Positions 22,966-35,700 of a stretch of 64,000 nucleotides of DNA are shown here, in pieces; position 1 is the first letter of the stretch; each line of letters opens with the position of its first letter. The translations under genes were made by a program, and so were the position numbers. Under the pieces are notes generated by a model, which worked only from the letters and a program-made list of their open reading frames with translations, did not search any database and had not been told where the DNA came from. Source of the stretch: Trichuris trichiura (lineage: Eukaryota > Nematoda > Enoplea > Trichinellida > Trichuridae); the NCBI GenBank assembly GCA_037903355.1, contig JBAJFE010000023.1, positions 372,001 to 436,000 of the forward strand, read 5' to 3'.

Positions 22966-25900
22966 ATGCGGGTTTTGGCGGCTCTCTGCCTACTACCACT
23001 ACTACTCTTAGCTAGTAAGACGTTGTTAAGCGACGCCGCGACGCCCAGTTGCCCTGCTCGTTGTCACTGCCTCAATGACAAGGCTGGAAAAAACGAACGA
23101 TGGCATGTGACCTGCAAATGGGATCGCATCCCGTTGTTGGATGTCCTATCCGCCTTTCCGGTGAACGTCACCTCTTTGACTATTCAATGTTCGGACAATA
23201 TGGCGACCAGTCATTACAGCTCAGGAATGTTCACCTCCCTTCGTGGTCAATTGTGGAATCTAACCATCTCGAATTGTCGCCCAGCCGATAGTTCCAGTTC
23301 GCCGGTAGTGATCACCAGAAATATGCCTTCTCTAAGATATCTCCAATTGGACCATTTGGGAGAGTGGAAACCCACCGACGACGACAGCCTGCTGCTAAAT
23401 GATTCGTCAGCTTTGGAGAGATTGGTGCTCTCGTCGAATGGTCTTGAAAAAATGCCTTCGCTATGCCACTTGACCGAATTGAAGTTGCTCAACTTGTCCT
23501 CCAACCGACTGTCCAGTTTGCATTGGCTTAGCGCGTGCTCACGAAAGTTGGTCACTTTGGACGTTTCTCGAAATCGCATTGCCTCCATTGGCCGACACCA
23601 ACTGAAAGCCGTTAAAAGCTTGAGGGTGCTCGTAGCAGCCCATAATATGCTGCAGGCTATAGGCGACGATGCTTTCGACGATGTTGTCCACCTCCGAGAG
23701 CTTCGACTAGCCGCCAATTTGTTGACAACCGTAGCCAGTCTGCCATTCCAACTTGAGCAACTCGACTTGTCAGCCAACTGGCTTCCATCGGTGCCTTCGG
23801 TGATCGGTAGAATGGCGCATTTGCAGTATTTGAATCTTAGCGACAACAGGTTGGAACAATTTCACTTCGACTGCCTTAGAGAGTCGGCTTCGACCGTAAA
23901 AGTGCTCGACCTTAGTAGGAATCGCTTGTCGCTGATCGGTCTTGCCAATAGTTTGACGACGGGTGAAATGAAGCTCTCGTCGCTTGAGGTACTATTGGTG
24001 GTCAACAATCGACTTGAGCGATTTGACTTGAAGGGCGTAGAATTTCCCGCCTTAAAAAAGCTCGACTTGAGCGGCAATCATTTTCCGGACGTTCGATTTT
24101 CCCACCTGAAAGGCATGCCAAACCTTCGTAGCTTAAAGATAAGCGACAGTTCGGTTGGTAGCGTGGAAGAGGACGCGTTTGTTGGTTCGACCCAAGTGAA
24201 GGAGCTTTGTCTAGCCGGCAATTTTCTTGTCCAAGTTCCAAAGGTGATTCGCATGCTGACCAATCTGACCAACTTGGACCTATCGGGCAATCGTATAGAA
24301 GCGATACCGAAGTTTCTGTTCGACAATCTGCCCGCCATGAGCGGACTGAACTTGGCAAACAACCATATTGTTGCCATTGACCGTTACGTGTTCACCAGCG
24401 TGCCCAACTTGGTCGAGTTGAATCTGGCCAACAATGCTATAAGTCAGCTGAGCGTCAATTGTTTTGACGGTCTGACCAACCTGAGGCGCCTGCATTTGCA
24501 AGGCAACAACATTGGCGATCTGCAAGGCGTTCTGTCCAATCTTGACCGGTTGGACTACGTCAACGTGTCGGGCAATTGGATAAGCTCTTTGAATTTGAAA
24601 ATTTTGCCCTCCTCGTTGAGCCACCTTGACGCCAGCCGCAATAGAATAAGCAAAGTGACCAATTTTTTGCACGGCCTAAATAAGGAGACGTGGCTTCGGC
24701 AAGCCGACTTTTCCTTCAACAACATTCAACAGCTGAGCGCCGATTCCGTCGCTGACACGCTCAGGTTGGTCAATTTTAGTCATAACAGTATTGAGCGTGT
24801 GCAGGCTCGCTCCTTTTTTAATTGTACGCAGTTGAGTAGCGTTGACCTGCGCTACAACAAGCTTCGAACCATTGAAGCATCGGCCCTCCAATTAAGGTCG
24901 ACGAACTTGACCGCCTCGACCGCTTCGTTGGTCTATCTTTCCAACAACCCATTTCAATGCGACTGTTATATCGGATGGCTAAGCGGCTCCCTCGACGACC
25001 ATATGCGTAATGATGATCAGGGTGTTCGTTCGTTGGTGGCGGCTGACCGCGAAGAACTGTTTTGCACTCCAACGGCGCTCAAAAATGCCGAAAAATCAAT
25101 AATTATATCGAAAGCACCCGTTGAGGCGTTCGTCTGCGCCTACGACCACTTTTGCATGGTCGACTGCCCATGCTGCGAATTCGACAGCTGCGATTGCAAT
25201 AGTGTATGTCCAGCCGACTGCAGTTGCTACCATGACGCCACTTTGACGCTGAACAAAGTTGTATGCTCGGGAGCGGAGGTGCAGCCGAAAAATGTGCCCA
25301 TGTTAGCTACCGAGATTCGTATGGACGGAGTGAGCGCCGGCGGCGGTGATAGTAGGCGTCTTCCTAGAAATGCCTTTCTTGGGCGTCATCGTCTTCGTCA
25401 GTTGTATTTGAATAGCAGTCGCCTGAGCCGCATAGACGAAAAGGCTTTCAATGATTTGGCCGCTCTTTGGTTGCTCGACCTAAGCGAAAACGAGCTTGAA
25501 ACTTTAACAGGCAGCGAGTTCTACAAGGTACCCAAAGTGACCCATCTATTTTTGCATAAAAATCGCTTAGCCACCATTGGCGACTACTTGTTCGCTCAGT
25601 TGGCCAACCTGCGCGTGCTGACTCTGCACGGCAACAGGTTTCACTATCTGCCGCCGAAGATAGCAGCATCGGACGCGCCTTATTTGAGGTCCGTTACGCT
25701 TGGTCAGAATCCGTGGAAATGCGATTGCGGCGACAAGCTGCTTTTGCAAAATTGGCTGCCCGGAAATCGGGCTTTGGTGCCCGATCACGAATCGCTGTAC
25801 TGCCAGGAAGACTTGACAGCGCCGGCTAGCGACTCGACGGTTCTGCGCTTACTGCCGCCCTCCAAAGGCCATCATTTTGTCAAAGTGAACTTTTGGACTT

Positions 25901-26736
25901 TTTTAATTGATCTAAATAGAACCTTCTGCCGGCCAAAACAAGTCAGCGCATCGCCCGCCGATCGCAGCGAACCTCAGCAAGCTGAAAAGGAGGAAGGAGA
26001 AGACGACTTTCCGGTCGAATCGTCGAGTCGACAAAATCTCGTTCCTTTGGCAGTGGTAGTCAGCGGTGTTCTTACGGTCGCGTTGTTTAGCGTTCTAGTT
26101 GGCTATAAGGTGTGCAAGAATTTGAGAAGAAAAAAATTTTACAAACACTACGTTGGTGAAGTTGGCACCGGTGACTCGAGCTGCGACAACGGCAACTATT
26201 CATTGCCGGCATCGTTACTTCAGCACGACCTTCTCATCTACTGCAGTTGGGAGGAACGCCATTGGGTCGAGCAACAGTTGGTGAAGCGACTCGAAGACGA
26301 GCTGCCCTACCATAGGTTGTGTATGCTTTACAGAGATTTGTTCGACGAAGGTTTGCCCCAAAGGCGTACGCATCAGCGGGTTGCCGACGAGCTGATCGCT
26401 GCTATGGAACGCAGCCAACGAGTGATCGTTGTGCTTAGCGACAGCTTCATCAGAAACGAGTGGCAACAGACGGCCATTCGAATTGCCTTCAATCACTTGC
26501 TACGGGATAGGCAGCGTAATCTTGTTCTAATTTTGCCCAGTCAGTTGGCGCCCGATATGGACCCAATTTTGGCTCATCACTTGCGCACCAATCGGTGCCT
26601 CTATTGGAACGAGCCGTTGTTTTGGGAAAAGTTGCGCGATTCGGTTCCCGAGCAATTTGCTCACGATCTCGTGCCCAGCGAGTCGTCCAACTATGCCGAC
26701 ATGTACGGCACAATTGTGCCAAGTCATTTTGTTTGA
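22966..26736 (+). CDS. Toll receptor, single exon, 1256 aa
   Basis: One uninterrupted frame; the first ATG is at 22966 (the frame extends upstream to an acceptor-like TTTTCAG ending at 22932). Order: signal peptide (LCLLPLLLLASKTLL), cysteine cap SCPARCHC, about twenty leucine-rich repeats (LxxLxLSxNRL) to residue 660, cap NPFQCDCYIGW, then the Toll-specific mid-region CMVDCPCCEFD with CPADCSCYHD at about 747, four more repeats, cap NPWKCDCG at about 914, membrane helix about 1024-1048, and a TIR domain about 1084-1228 ending in LFWEKLRDSV. The double LRRCT/LRRNT layout is that of protostome Tolls. TIR box 1 (HDLLIYCSWEE) and the BB loop (YRDLFDEGLPQ) diverge from the usual F/YDAFISY and RDxxPG. 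Nematode TOL-1 is of similar length. It is probably the single Toll of this animal, acting in innate sensing or development. Confidence 0.95.
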   Translation: MRVLAALCLLPLLLLASKTLLSDAATPSCPARCHCLNDKAGKNERWHVTCKWDRIPLLDVLSAFPVNVTSLTIQCSDNMATSHYSSGMFTSLRGQLWNLTISNCRPADSSSSPVVITRNMPSLRYLQLDHLGEWKPTDDDSLLLNDSSALERLVLSSNGLEKMPSLCHLTELKLLNLSSNRLSSLHWLSACSRKLVTLDVSRNRIASIGRHQLKAVKSLRVLVAAHNMLQAIGDDAFDDVVHLRELRLAANLLTTVASLPFQLEQLDLSANWLPSVPSVIGRMAHLQYLNLSDNRLEQFHFDCLRESASTVKVLDLSRNRLSLIGLANSLTTGEMKLSSLEVLLVVNNRLERFDLKGVEFPALKKLDLSGNHFPDVRFSHLKGMPNLRSLKISDSSVGSVEEDAFVGSTQVKELCLAGNFLVQVPKVIRMLTNLTNLDLSGNRIEAIPKFLFDNLPAMSGLNLANNHIVAIDRYVFTSVPNLVELNLANNAISQLSVNCFDGLTNLRRLHLQGNNIGDLQGVLSNLDRLDYVNVSGNWISSLNLKILPSSLSHLDASRNRISKVTNFLHGLNKETWLRQADFSFNNIQQLSADSVADTLRLVNFSHNSIERVQARSFFNCTQLSSVDLRYNKLRTIEASALQLRSTNLTASTASLVYLSNNPFQCDCYIGWLSGSLDDHMRNDDQGVRSLVAADREELFCTPTALKNAEKSIIISKAPVEAFVCAYDHFCMVDCPCCEFDSCDCNSVCPADCSCYHDATLTLNKVVCSGAEVQPKNVPMLATEIRMDGVSAGGGDSRRLPRNAFLGRHRLRQLYLNSSRLSRIDEKAFNDLAALWLLDLSENELETLTGSEFYKVPKVTHLFLHKNRLATIGDYLFAQLANLRVLTLHGNRFHYLPPKIAASDAPYLRSVTLGQNPWKCDCGDKLLLQNWLPGNRALVPDHESLYCQEDLTAPASDSTVLRLLPPSKGHHFVKVNFWTFLIDLNRTFCRPKQVSASPADRSEPQQAEKEEGEDDFPVESSSRQNLVPLAVVVSGVLTVALFSVLVGYKVCKNLRRKKFYKHYVGEVGTGDSSCDNGNYSLPASLLQHDLLIYCSWEERHWVEQQLVKRLEDELPYHRLCMLYRDLFDEGLPQRRTHQRVADELIAAMERSQRVIVVLSDSFIRNEWQQTAIRIAFNHLLRDRQRNLVLILPSQLAPDMDPILAHHLRTNRCLYWNEPLFWEKLRDSVPEQFAHDLVPSESSNYADMYGTIVPSHFV

Positions 26737-29700
26737 AAATTTTTTCGAGAAAACTTGTTGCCGCAATGGCGTCCCCCCTACTGTCCTTCTTTTCCAACTA
26801 ATCTTATTGAAATCGATCGGCAGCAGCTCGTCGTCAGCTGGACCACATCGTTTACCTGGTATGTACGTAATTTTGTTAATTATGTTTTGTTTGCCGCTTA
26901 GAGTTGGGCGGGCACCCATTGAACTTTGTCGACAAGGTGCGTGCGTGCAGAAACCGACGCTCAAACTTCACTCCTCCTCCTCCTTTGGGTGGAGTTAAGT
27001 GTGCAGCGCGCCCGTTATTCTTGTGTTGTCAATCGATTGGTGCAGCGATGAGGGACTGAAGGCTCTCAAGCGGCGCGGTTAACCGCAAAATGCTTACCTC
27101 CAACTTGCTTTTGCGGCTGGTCGCAAACAATAGCAGTTCCTTTGAAGTCCAGGTGAATTGATCGCCAATTTCCTATCGTACATGCGCGCTTGAATGGGCG
27201 AAGACGACAAGTCTTTAAAATTAAAATCTCTCCGAACGGGCGCACGACTTTTATATATGCCTAGCTAGCGGCTGCCAAGTAGAACCGCGCTCTTGTAGGT
27301 ACAACGTTGCCGCTTGTTTCGCAAAGAAATCGATAAAACTCTTTCCGCCTACTACCCATTTAAATTAGCATATGCAAAAATGCTAAGCTTGCTTTTCAAC
27401 GCTGTTGCCTCGATGTTCGAAATTCGTAAGTTGTCTTAACCAATCAGAAAACCGTATCGACTGAAAATAGACTTGGCAGCGTCGTTTGGCAAAGTGCCAA
27501 CGTTTGAGTAAATTATGCATCGCTGCGATATAGGATCGATGGCTTTAAAAAAAAACCAAAGCCAAACGGCGCTGCAATTGCGAGCAGCTGTTGCATCTAG
27601 GCGAAATGGACGCGTCTAAGAAAGATAAAATTCGCGCCGCTGCTTTGCACGCGCTCTATTAATAATTTTAAATGTTTTCGACCGACAACTCGCGCAGATT
27701 TGAATTTGTCGTTGAATAGGCGACCAATAGTTTAAATCTAAAAGTGATTCCATGTATTGCGGCGTTCGCTAACGAAGATGAATAAAAGGTATTTTAACCA
27801 TACGCGAGAATAACAGTTTGTAAAGTCTTTTGAAATTCATGGAATTCGGAAGGGCTAATTTACAACTTAATCTGTTAAAATTCTTTTTTTCGCCATTAGT
27901 GATCGGTAGGTACTTGGATAGCTGAAGGGTTACTGTATTATCCTGCTTATCATTTATTCCACTACTTACAGTAGTAGTGCATAGCTTGACGTGGCCTGAG
28001 CTGCAGCTTAGACGATATTCTGCGCGGCGGTGGTATTTGTGAACCGACAGCGTATTCTTGTTTCCACGGTTCAGTCTTTGGGAAGGCGACATGGTCGATC
28101 GACAATAGAAGCTACGGTAGCTCCTGGTCTCCTCTTCCGTTGCGAAGGGAGATTCCGGCAACGATATTTAACTGTCCGACCGAAGACCAAGTTCAAATTG
28201 GGTTTTTTTGCCTATCAGCGCTCCAAAGAAGATATTTCCTGATTACCGGAGCTGACCAGCGCGGACGATACGAGCTTTTGCATTAGCCGAGAAGGAAGAA
28301 GCTTTGAAAAAGAATTCGGCGCACCATTGGAAGCGATGACAGCTATGAAAGATAAAAGGCTACTGGAAAGCCGCGTCGCATTCCAGGACGACTAACGATA
28401 AGACCAAGCAGCCCATATTCGTTGCGACAGCCGCGTAGACGATACGAAAGACGTCATTTTTGATACACTTCAACTTGAACATCATTTACTTGTCATACTG
28501 TACTTTTTTGGTCCCGCCCAGAAGCAAGCGGTTGTCGCTTGCGCTGCGAACTTTGCAATTTGTACTTTATCCACTGATTTGTTATTTTGCGCTCAAAAAA
28601 CGAATACTTGCTCGATGTGTTCTTTTTTTCGAAATTTTTGAAAATTGGCGCGCCCAAATAGCAATGCCAATTTAGCGCGACAGCGTACGTCACGGGAACT
28701 GTTCCCTCTTAAGCTATTCGCGCTTTAAGTGTCGATTTCCACCTTTCGGATAAATTCCAGATATTAATGATTTGCAGGTTCAGTCGAGTCTGTAATTGAT
28801 TTAAAAAATACTCGCGTCCGCCGCGCGGTTAATATTAAAATAGCATTTCGCGCAGCCTCTCGAGCAGCTCTTCGTCGTTCAACAGAAATTTGCATACGCA
28901 GCGATTTTTGGGGCGCAAATGCAGTTTGTTTTAGATAAATCTTAAAAGTGCGTTCGGCTCGTTGGAAACCGGTTTTTCACCGCCTTCGTTTCGCGTCGGG
29001 TCGGCGACGGGCATTTTTTTAACCAGCACCGAAGCCTACATTTGAAACTGCGCTAAACTATTCGCCCAAAACGACGCGCCGGAATAGTATCGCTCAAAAA
29101 TAAACGCGACCGACATTTTCGACGGTACAAATGCCTTTTCCGGTTGGCTACTTTAAAATTAGTTTATAGTTTTAATAAAAGACCTGCGCATCCTTAAAGG
29201 TTACTGTATAATTCTTGTCAGTCTTGTAAAGTCAGTCTTGTAAAGTAGCGAACAGGCGCGCGCTGCGTCGCTCAGCTGGGCCGTTTTCGTTCGACGTTGG
29301 CGTGCCGAACAACTCTTACTTCATCAAACGGTCAGGCGCTATTTTCCCATCCGAATTTAATACACTTTCAGCGTTATTTCTTTTAGATTGCCTCTTAGGC
29401 GTCCATTGCCATCAAAGCGCACACGTTTTGGCCACGCGATTTAGTCTCGAGACTTTATTAATGTATTGGCGCGGCGTTTGCCCGAGCGAGACTTAATGTT
29501 TTTGTTGTTATCCTCAGCCAATACTGTGCCGCGTTCATTTTAAATTCCCTATTTAAAGTATCGTCTTACCAGAAGGCGACTATACGCGAGTGTATGTATG
29601 CTCTTGACGCTGACTTGTCCACGTCTGTTCCACTATTTTGCATTTGCTCTCCTATCCGTCGAGCGATGATTGGTCCTTTCGCGCCACTGCCGTCTGCCGA

Positions 29701-29782
29701 CTTTTACTTGCGTCTTCTCGCTTCGTAGATAGTTTGAACTGTTTTAGTACTTTTGCAGTTCTGCTATGCGGCTGTTATATCA
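26737..29782. other. Intergenic, Toll to GOPC
   Basis: Toll 3' flank, then mixed sequence without a supported gene. The minus-strand frame 27769-28161 (130 codons, from ATG) has no recognisable domain. A short tandem repeat of a 14-mer (GTCTTGTAAAGTCA-like, two and a bit copies) sits at about 29217-29247. One TATGCAAA at 27371. Confidence 0.45.
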
Positions 29783-32700
29783 ATGACAACAGAGAGTGAC
29801 CGTCACACATCGACCAGCGGCAAGCCGGGATCGTCGTTAACCTTTCTTCGATGGCTTGACCAAACGGAAAAGGAATTCGACAATGCCTTGGTGGATGTTG
29901 ATCTAATTTTGGGTGATATAGACGCTGACCAGTTGGAGTTGACCTTGGAAGGTCGCAGAAAATTGGCTATACTTAGCTCGTCCTTTGCTACGCTCGTGCA
30001 CGCCTGCCAAACTCTATCTTTGGAAAATGGCATTATGAAGGTACGTATAAACAACGCCCCCACGCTTTTCCCTCTTGTCCCGGCGGCTGCGGCTTACCCA
30101 AAAGCGAACTCTTCTTCCGAGCTGCTGACAAAAAGCCTTTTTGCTTATTTTCAACTGCGGCAAAATAGCCACTTTACCACGCAAGCATTAAGTGACGGCT
30201 AAGTGCGCGGTATATCCACTTAACGACGTGCGCCTTCTTCTGTTAATAGGCTTAGCATTATCCATGCTGGCGGCATTGGGCCTACAGCCATCTTTGAACT
30301 TGTGAATCCGCTTAGCTGTAGCTTAACGAAATAGCGTCGATGAAGTCGCGCCGTCTCGACGGTACTTTTAGCCTTTTATGGGCAATAGCGTTTGATGGTT
30401 TGCATATTGGCGCGCTTAGCCATTGAAACTTTCGTCAACTTCGGCTTTGAATTGATTTTGAAATAAGTTGCTCAACTTTATCTCTGTATAAGTGTAATCG
30501 ATGAATTTGGGCCCAATACGACGTCCTAAACGAACAACTTTGCGCTTCGCGCTTCCGGTTGAGCGTTCGTTTTGTAATGACAGTCGGGTCGGAACATTTC
30601 GGCGCTGGTGAGGGGAGAACTTGTTCGACCAACTTTTGCCAGTTGCTCATCATTCGATTGGCAATTCCCTAATTGTGCCGCGTTTGTCCCCAGACGACGA
30701 CCAACTTGATTGGCTCTATTTAAACTTCCACTGTTCAACCATTAGATTATTGACGCCTTTGGATGCTTTGCCATAGCATGTTCATATCCCCTTATTTGGC
30801 CGTCAGCGACATTTCAACTAAATGAGTCTTCTCTCTCTCTTTCTCGTACGAAGCAAAAAGGGCATAAGAGTAGGCGATAATGGGTTGTAAAGTTTTCGTA
30901 CGCCTTGCCTACGGTTATTCTCGTCCTTAAGACTTCAATGATAGTCAAATAGTGAACCGAGACAAGGTTATTTGCATATTTTGAATGCTACTTTGTCTAC
31001 CGTCCGCCGCTGGTACAAACTGGCAACAAACGAGCGGAATTTTTTTGGGGTAAAAAGAGTTGGCGCGCCAAAAATGCGTAAAAATTCAACCATAGAAAAG
31101 GTGCCGCTCCAATTCTAGCTCGTAACGACTTAACTTTGAATCAAAAAGCTCAAATACGCGACGACAGTTTTCCAGTAGTACTTTAAAGGATCGGCTTCTC
31201 ATTTGCATAAACGCGAGTTGGCTAAAATGATTTTTTAAAAAAATATGAGCTTTGCTTATTGACTAAAAAATGGCGGCGGAGGTTCTGATCGAAGCCTATT
31301 ACAAATGTTTTTCCATTGGTACACGATGGAACTAGTTCTTGTCAAGTAGACGCGTCTTTGACCCACGAGAGAGAAAGAGAAAAGAATTGATCACTTTTTA
31401 CGATGGTAAACGAGTGGTGGCGCGCATTCAATTCAATTTCTCCATTAATGGGTGTACGTCGTTGGGGATTTTGCACCTTCCATTTTCGAGCGTACTTAAA
31501 AAATTGGTCCGCCAAGTTGTGATCGCTCCATTCTTTGCTCATTGTTAGCACAGTTTCCTCCGGAGAGACTTGTAGCGCGCCGCCGCTGCACGCTATTTTT
31601 TGCCGAATATTCCTAATATTTGCATACGCCTTGTTTTGTCAATCGTCCAGCGGCGGGAAAACGCGTTTGCCCATTAAAAATCCATTTTTTGTTTTTCCGT
31701 CCCGAAAGACTTTTGCTCTCTTTCTTGCGCTGACGGCTGCAGTTTTCAAAAATTGTCCTAAAACTTTCGTCATTCGACAATGCGGCTCTTCGTTTGATCA
31801 ATGACCAATTCTTGAATCAAACGTACGACATCGTTTTTTAGGTGGTTGTCTTATCTATGCAAAAATATGTATTCGAAAAAACAAAGGTCGACCAGTAGAT
31901 AACATTGATAAATTAATGTATAAATTATGCTAATTTTTTTGTTGAGTGATTAATTGGCATTCTATTGAGGCGTCGAACAGTGTTCCTAACGGCAGACGAT
32001 ATCTATCCTTGTAGGCAATGTTGTTCGCTAAAAGTGAATCCCGAATGGAATGCTCTTTTATAGCCTTTCTGCTTTGCATGCGTTGAAGAAGCGCAAGTTG
32101 GTTTCTCAGCCTAATAGAGTTGTTAGTTTATTAATTATTAATACAAGTTTAATAACGTCGCCGTTTCGCGGTTCGCTTAAGGACCCATTTTTAAAAAAAT
32201 TTAAACATTCATATATTCTCAAAAAGAGTCACTTTCAGCGAAAAAAATATGTACATATGCTAATTCGATTCGCTGTTGCAGAAAAGCCAGCAGCCAGTTT
32301 TACTTCTTGCGTTAAGCTGCAACTTGGGAATATTGAATCGCGTGGGCGCATTTGTAAAACCGCGAATACGAGGTTACGACTGTATATATACTCGAAACAT
32401 CAAGCTATAATTTGCATATGTAAAACTTTAAGTTTTCGGCTGCGCGCGTATATATGCATGTGTGTATGTGTATGCTTTCTTTTTTTTTGTTCTTACGGCC
32501 CTTCTCCGTTAAGCTGATCAATTTTTTCGATTTTGTTTATTGATTTTTATTTTAGCTTATTTCGTTTCAACCTAATAAGGTTGTTTTTGCTAACCGCTTC
32601 GCGCTTTGGCAGCTCGACAAAATGGCAACACTTTGCCGTATACGGTTGTCAGCGGTTTTGTCAACTGGAAACGGTTCGTTAGAACGCTGAGTACACTTCG

Positions 32701-35700
32701 TTGCGAACCACCGTTGCCTTCCGTATTTGCGAAGAAATGTTCAACTTTGATCAGGCAAAAACCAACTCCATCTGCGCCATATATGGGATGATTCGTTCTT
32801 TTTTACTTTCAACCAAGTTTGGAAGCCTATTTTGCCTATTGGAATATTTATTCCGCTCAAACATGTAAACCGCGTCGCAAATAGATAAGTCGGCCAGTCA
32901 TGAATCTTCAAAGTCTCTGTAGCCTCATTTGAAAGCTTTAACTTTTTTTTATGGTTCGCCGAATTGACTTATTAGTTTGTCTATGAAGGCTTCATATGCA
33001 AACGAGAATGAGCAGCGTATCTTTTTCGTCCAATCATAGAAAGGAGTAGTCATTAATTCAGCTTTTCCATATGGGACCATTTGAAAATCGATTTTCTTAT
33101 AAGATATTGGCCAAAGCTGACTGTCCTTAACTAGCTAATGACCATATTTGCATATGCAGGCTGACATCAAGGAGTTGAAGCGCGAAGTGACCGATTTGGA
33201 TTCGAGCAAAAAAGCGTCCGAAGACGAGTTGCAATGGATAACGATTCGCTTTCACTCTTTGCAATGCGAAATGCTATCAAAGACAGCCCCTCTCGACTCT
33301 GATCACATTAAGAAGAAATTGGTGAGTCGTAAAACGATGTCAGCTGATGTTTTGGTCCATCGGCAGCCGCGCATCTCTTTCGTGATCGATTGATCATACA
33401 TGGAGAGAGAGAGAGAGGGAGAAAAAGTTATAGGAAATAGTTCGGTTTATTTTACTGCTGTTCAACAGGCGAAATCAATCAAAATTAATTAACAATCCGT
33501 CACGCCAAACGCGTGCCGTAAAAATATCTCGTCTTCAACTTAATACCCGTTTTTCAAAGTTTCATCATATGCAGGCGCGCACGCCGAGCGTCAGCTGAAC
33601 AAGTTGCAACAATTGCTCAAGGTTAACTGACCATAAAAGGGCATTGTATTGCTTTATTTAAGCCAGCATATACGCAATGCAAAGCTAGGGCGGCTTTAGT
33701 TTTTTTAGAACGTCTCGCGTGGTTGATATTATGCAAATTTTTAACGTCTAGCCATTGCTTATCGCTAAGAGTTAAGTATGCTAATTAAGTAGGTACGCGG
33801 TCGTACTAGTTGAGCGATAAGGTTTTGAATTAAGTTAATTTTGTTTTAAAGGCGCAAAGGAATTTGCCCATTTGTGTACGGAACAAAGCCGCGATTATTC
33901 TTGCGTGCACCCCGTTGCGAACGCGTATTGCTTTTCCAGGATAAGGAGATGGAAGAATTTCAGCACAACATGAAGCAGTCGTATCGCATTCTGAGCACTA
34001 TGGAGCAGATGAAGAAGGAGAACAAAAAAATGCGCACCTACATAGGCGCCTTGCAAAGCGAAGTGTACAACGCTCGACTGGCTGCCAAGTATTTGGACAA
34101 AGAGTTGGCCGGACGGTAGGCAAAGCAGCATTTTCCCTTTTTTTGTTGTTGTTTTATCTTTTATTTATTTGCTCTTTTCTTTTTAGCATTCAACAAATTC
34201 AATTGCTCAGTCGCGAAATGCTCGGCGCCGAGCACGATCGTCTATGGGAGCAGATCGAAGCTGAAATTCATTGCCATCGTCACAAGACGGTGGTTAAGGC
34301 GTGCCGCGGGCGCAAAGTACGCGGAAAGGCGCCCACTGAGGTCTGCTCACTTTGTTATTATTATTAATTTTGTTTTAAAAAAATTCTCTCCAGCGAAGCA
34401 TAAAGCGTGGCTATGTTAAATTATGCAAAGTGCAGTTTTACAAGTCCTAGGAAATTTTTTAAAAAAGCTCTACTTGCGCAAAGTGATTGCAGCTTTAATC
34501 TGTTTTTGAAATGGAAGCAGAGAACGTTGAAAGACCTCGTGTTGCCATTTTTTCAATCGCCTACGTTTTATTATTAATGGAAAAATTTCTCTTACCGAAT
34601 CAATACGATTTGAAGTGTTGTATTCATCTTTGCAGACCGGCGGCGGTAATGGCAGAAAATTGAAGCGAGGAGCAAGACTTCGAACGGTCAAAATCCATCG
34701 CAGCCCGGATGAAGGCCTCGGACTTTCCGTCACGGTACGACTGCTGTCAGCGTCGTTTTTCCTTTCCGCCAATCAGCACCGACTCTTTTTTGAAAAATTT
34801 GCATTTTTCAAAATCGAGGACCAATTATTCGCCTCCTTGTCGAACGCTGTCAGCTTACGCGAACGGTTTGAAATTTTGAATTTGAATGATAAGCAATGAT
34901 ATTCAGGTTCATGCAACATACTACTGTAGTTTCGTCGAACGCAGCGTAAGGTTTTGCTTAAAAAGCGTTGTTCATTTTTAAAAATTGGCTATCCTCCGTT
35001 GATTCGCGCTTGTTTTCTATTTTTAAACTTACGCAAATCTTCTCTTAGGGTTTTCAATGGACTTTTTTTCTTTCAGGGAGGCAGAGAGCACGGTGTACCA
35101 ATTTTAATCTCGGAAATTCACAGCGGAGAAATTGCCGAACGTTCCGGTTTGCTCAACGTTGGCGACGCAATTATGTCGGTTAATGGAATTGATTTGTGGC
35201 CTCTAAGGCATGCTGACGCCGTTAAAGTTTTGTCTGAACAGGTATGCAATAGCGATACGCAACAAAGTATATTACCAATATATTAATATTTGTAATATTC
35301 GCTCCTGCAGAAGAGTCTGTCGAAATTGCTCAACGCATAAAATGCGCAAACAACTTTTGTTGATGACTTAATTTGACAACAGTCAGCTTTTAGTCGGATA
35401 ATCTGAGCGTATTTAAAAATGCCAAACGTGACTCAAACGCACACTTTGCTCGTAGTCATAAAATTATCGCGTCCTATTAGTGGGAGCATTAAGTGGTGAC
35501 GTCATTGACGCACTTTTCCAACTTGCTCGTTGCCTTTTAGTTCCAAAAAATTATTTGCGTAGCTTAATTCGTAAAAATTTGCCAATTATAAGCTGTGCCT
35601 TTACTCCCTGAATATGCAAATGCAATGGGCAAAATGAGACAAACGCCTAGTTTGTTAAATCTGAACGGGATATTGTATACGCCTTGCTTAGCGTTTGTAT

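Noticed and set aside
31339..31804. Antisense frames inside GOPC intron 1, possibly a nested gene
   Set aside because: The minus frames look somewhat protein-like, but no start, no phase-consistent splice and no family could be found.
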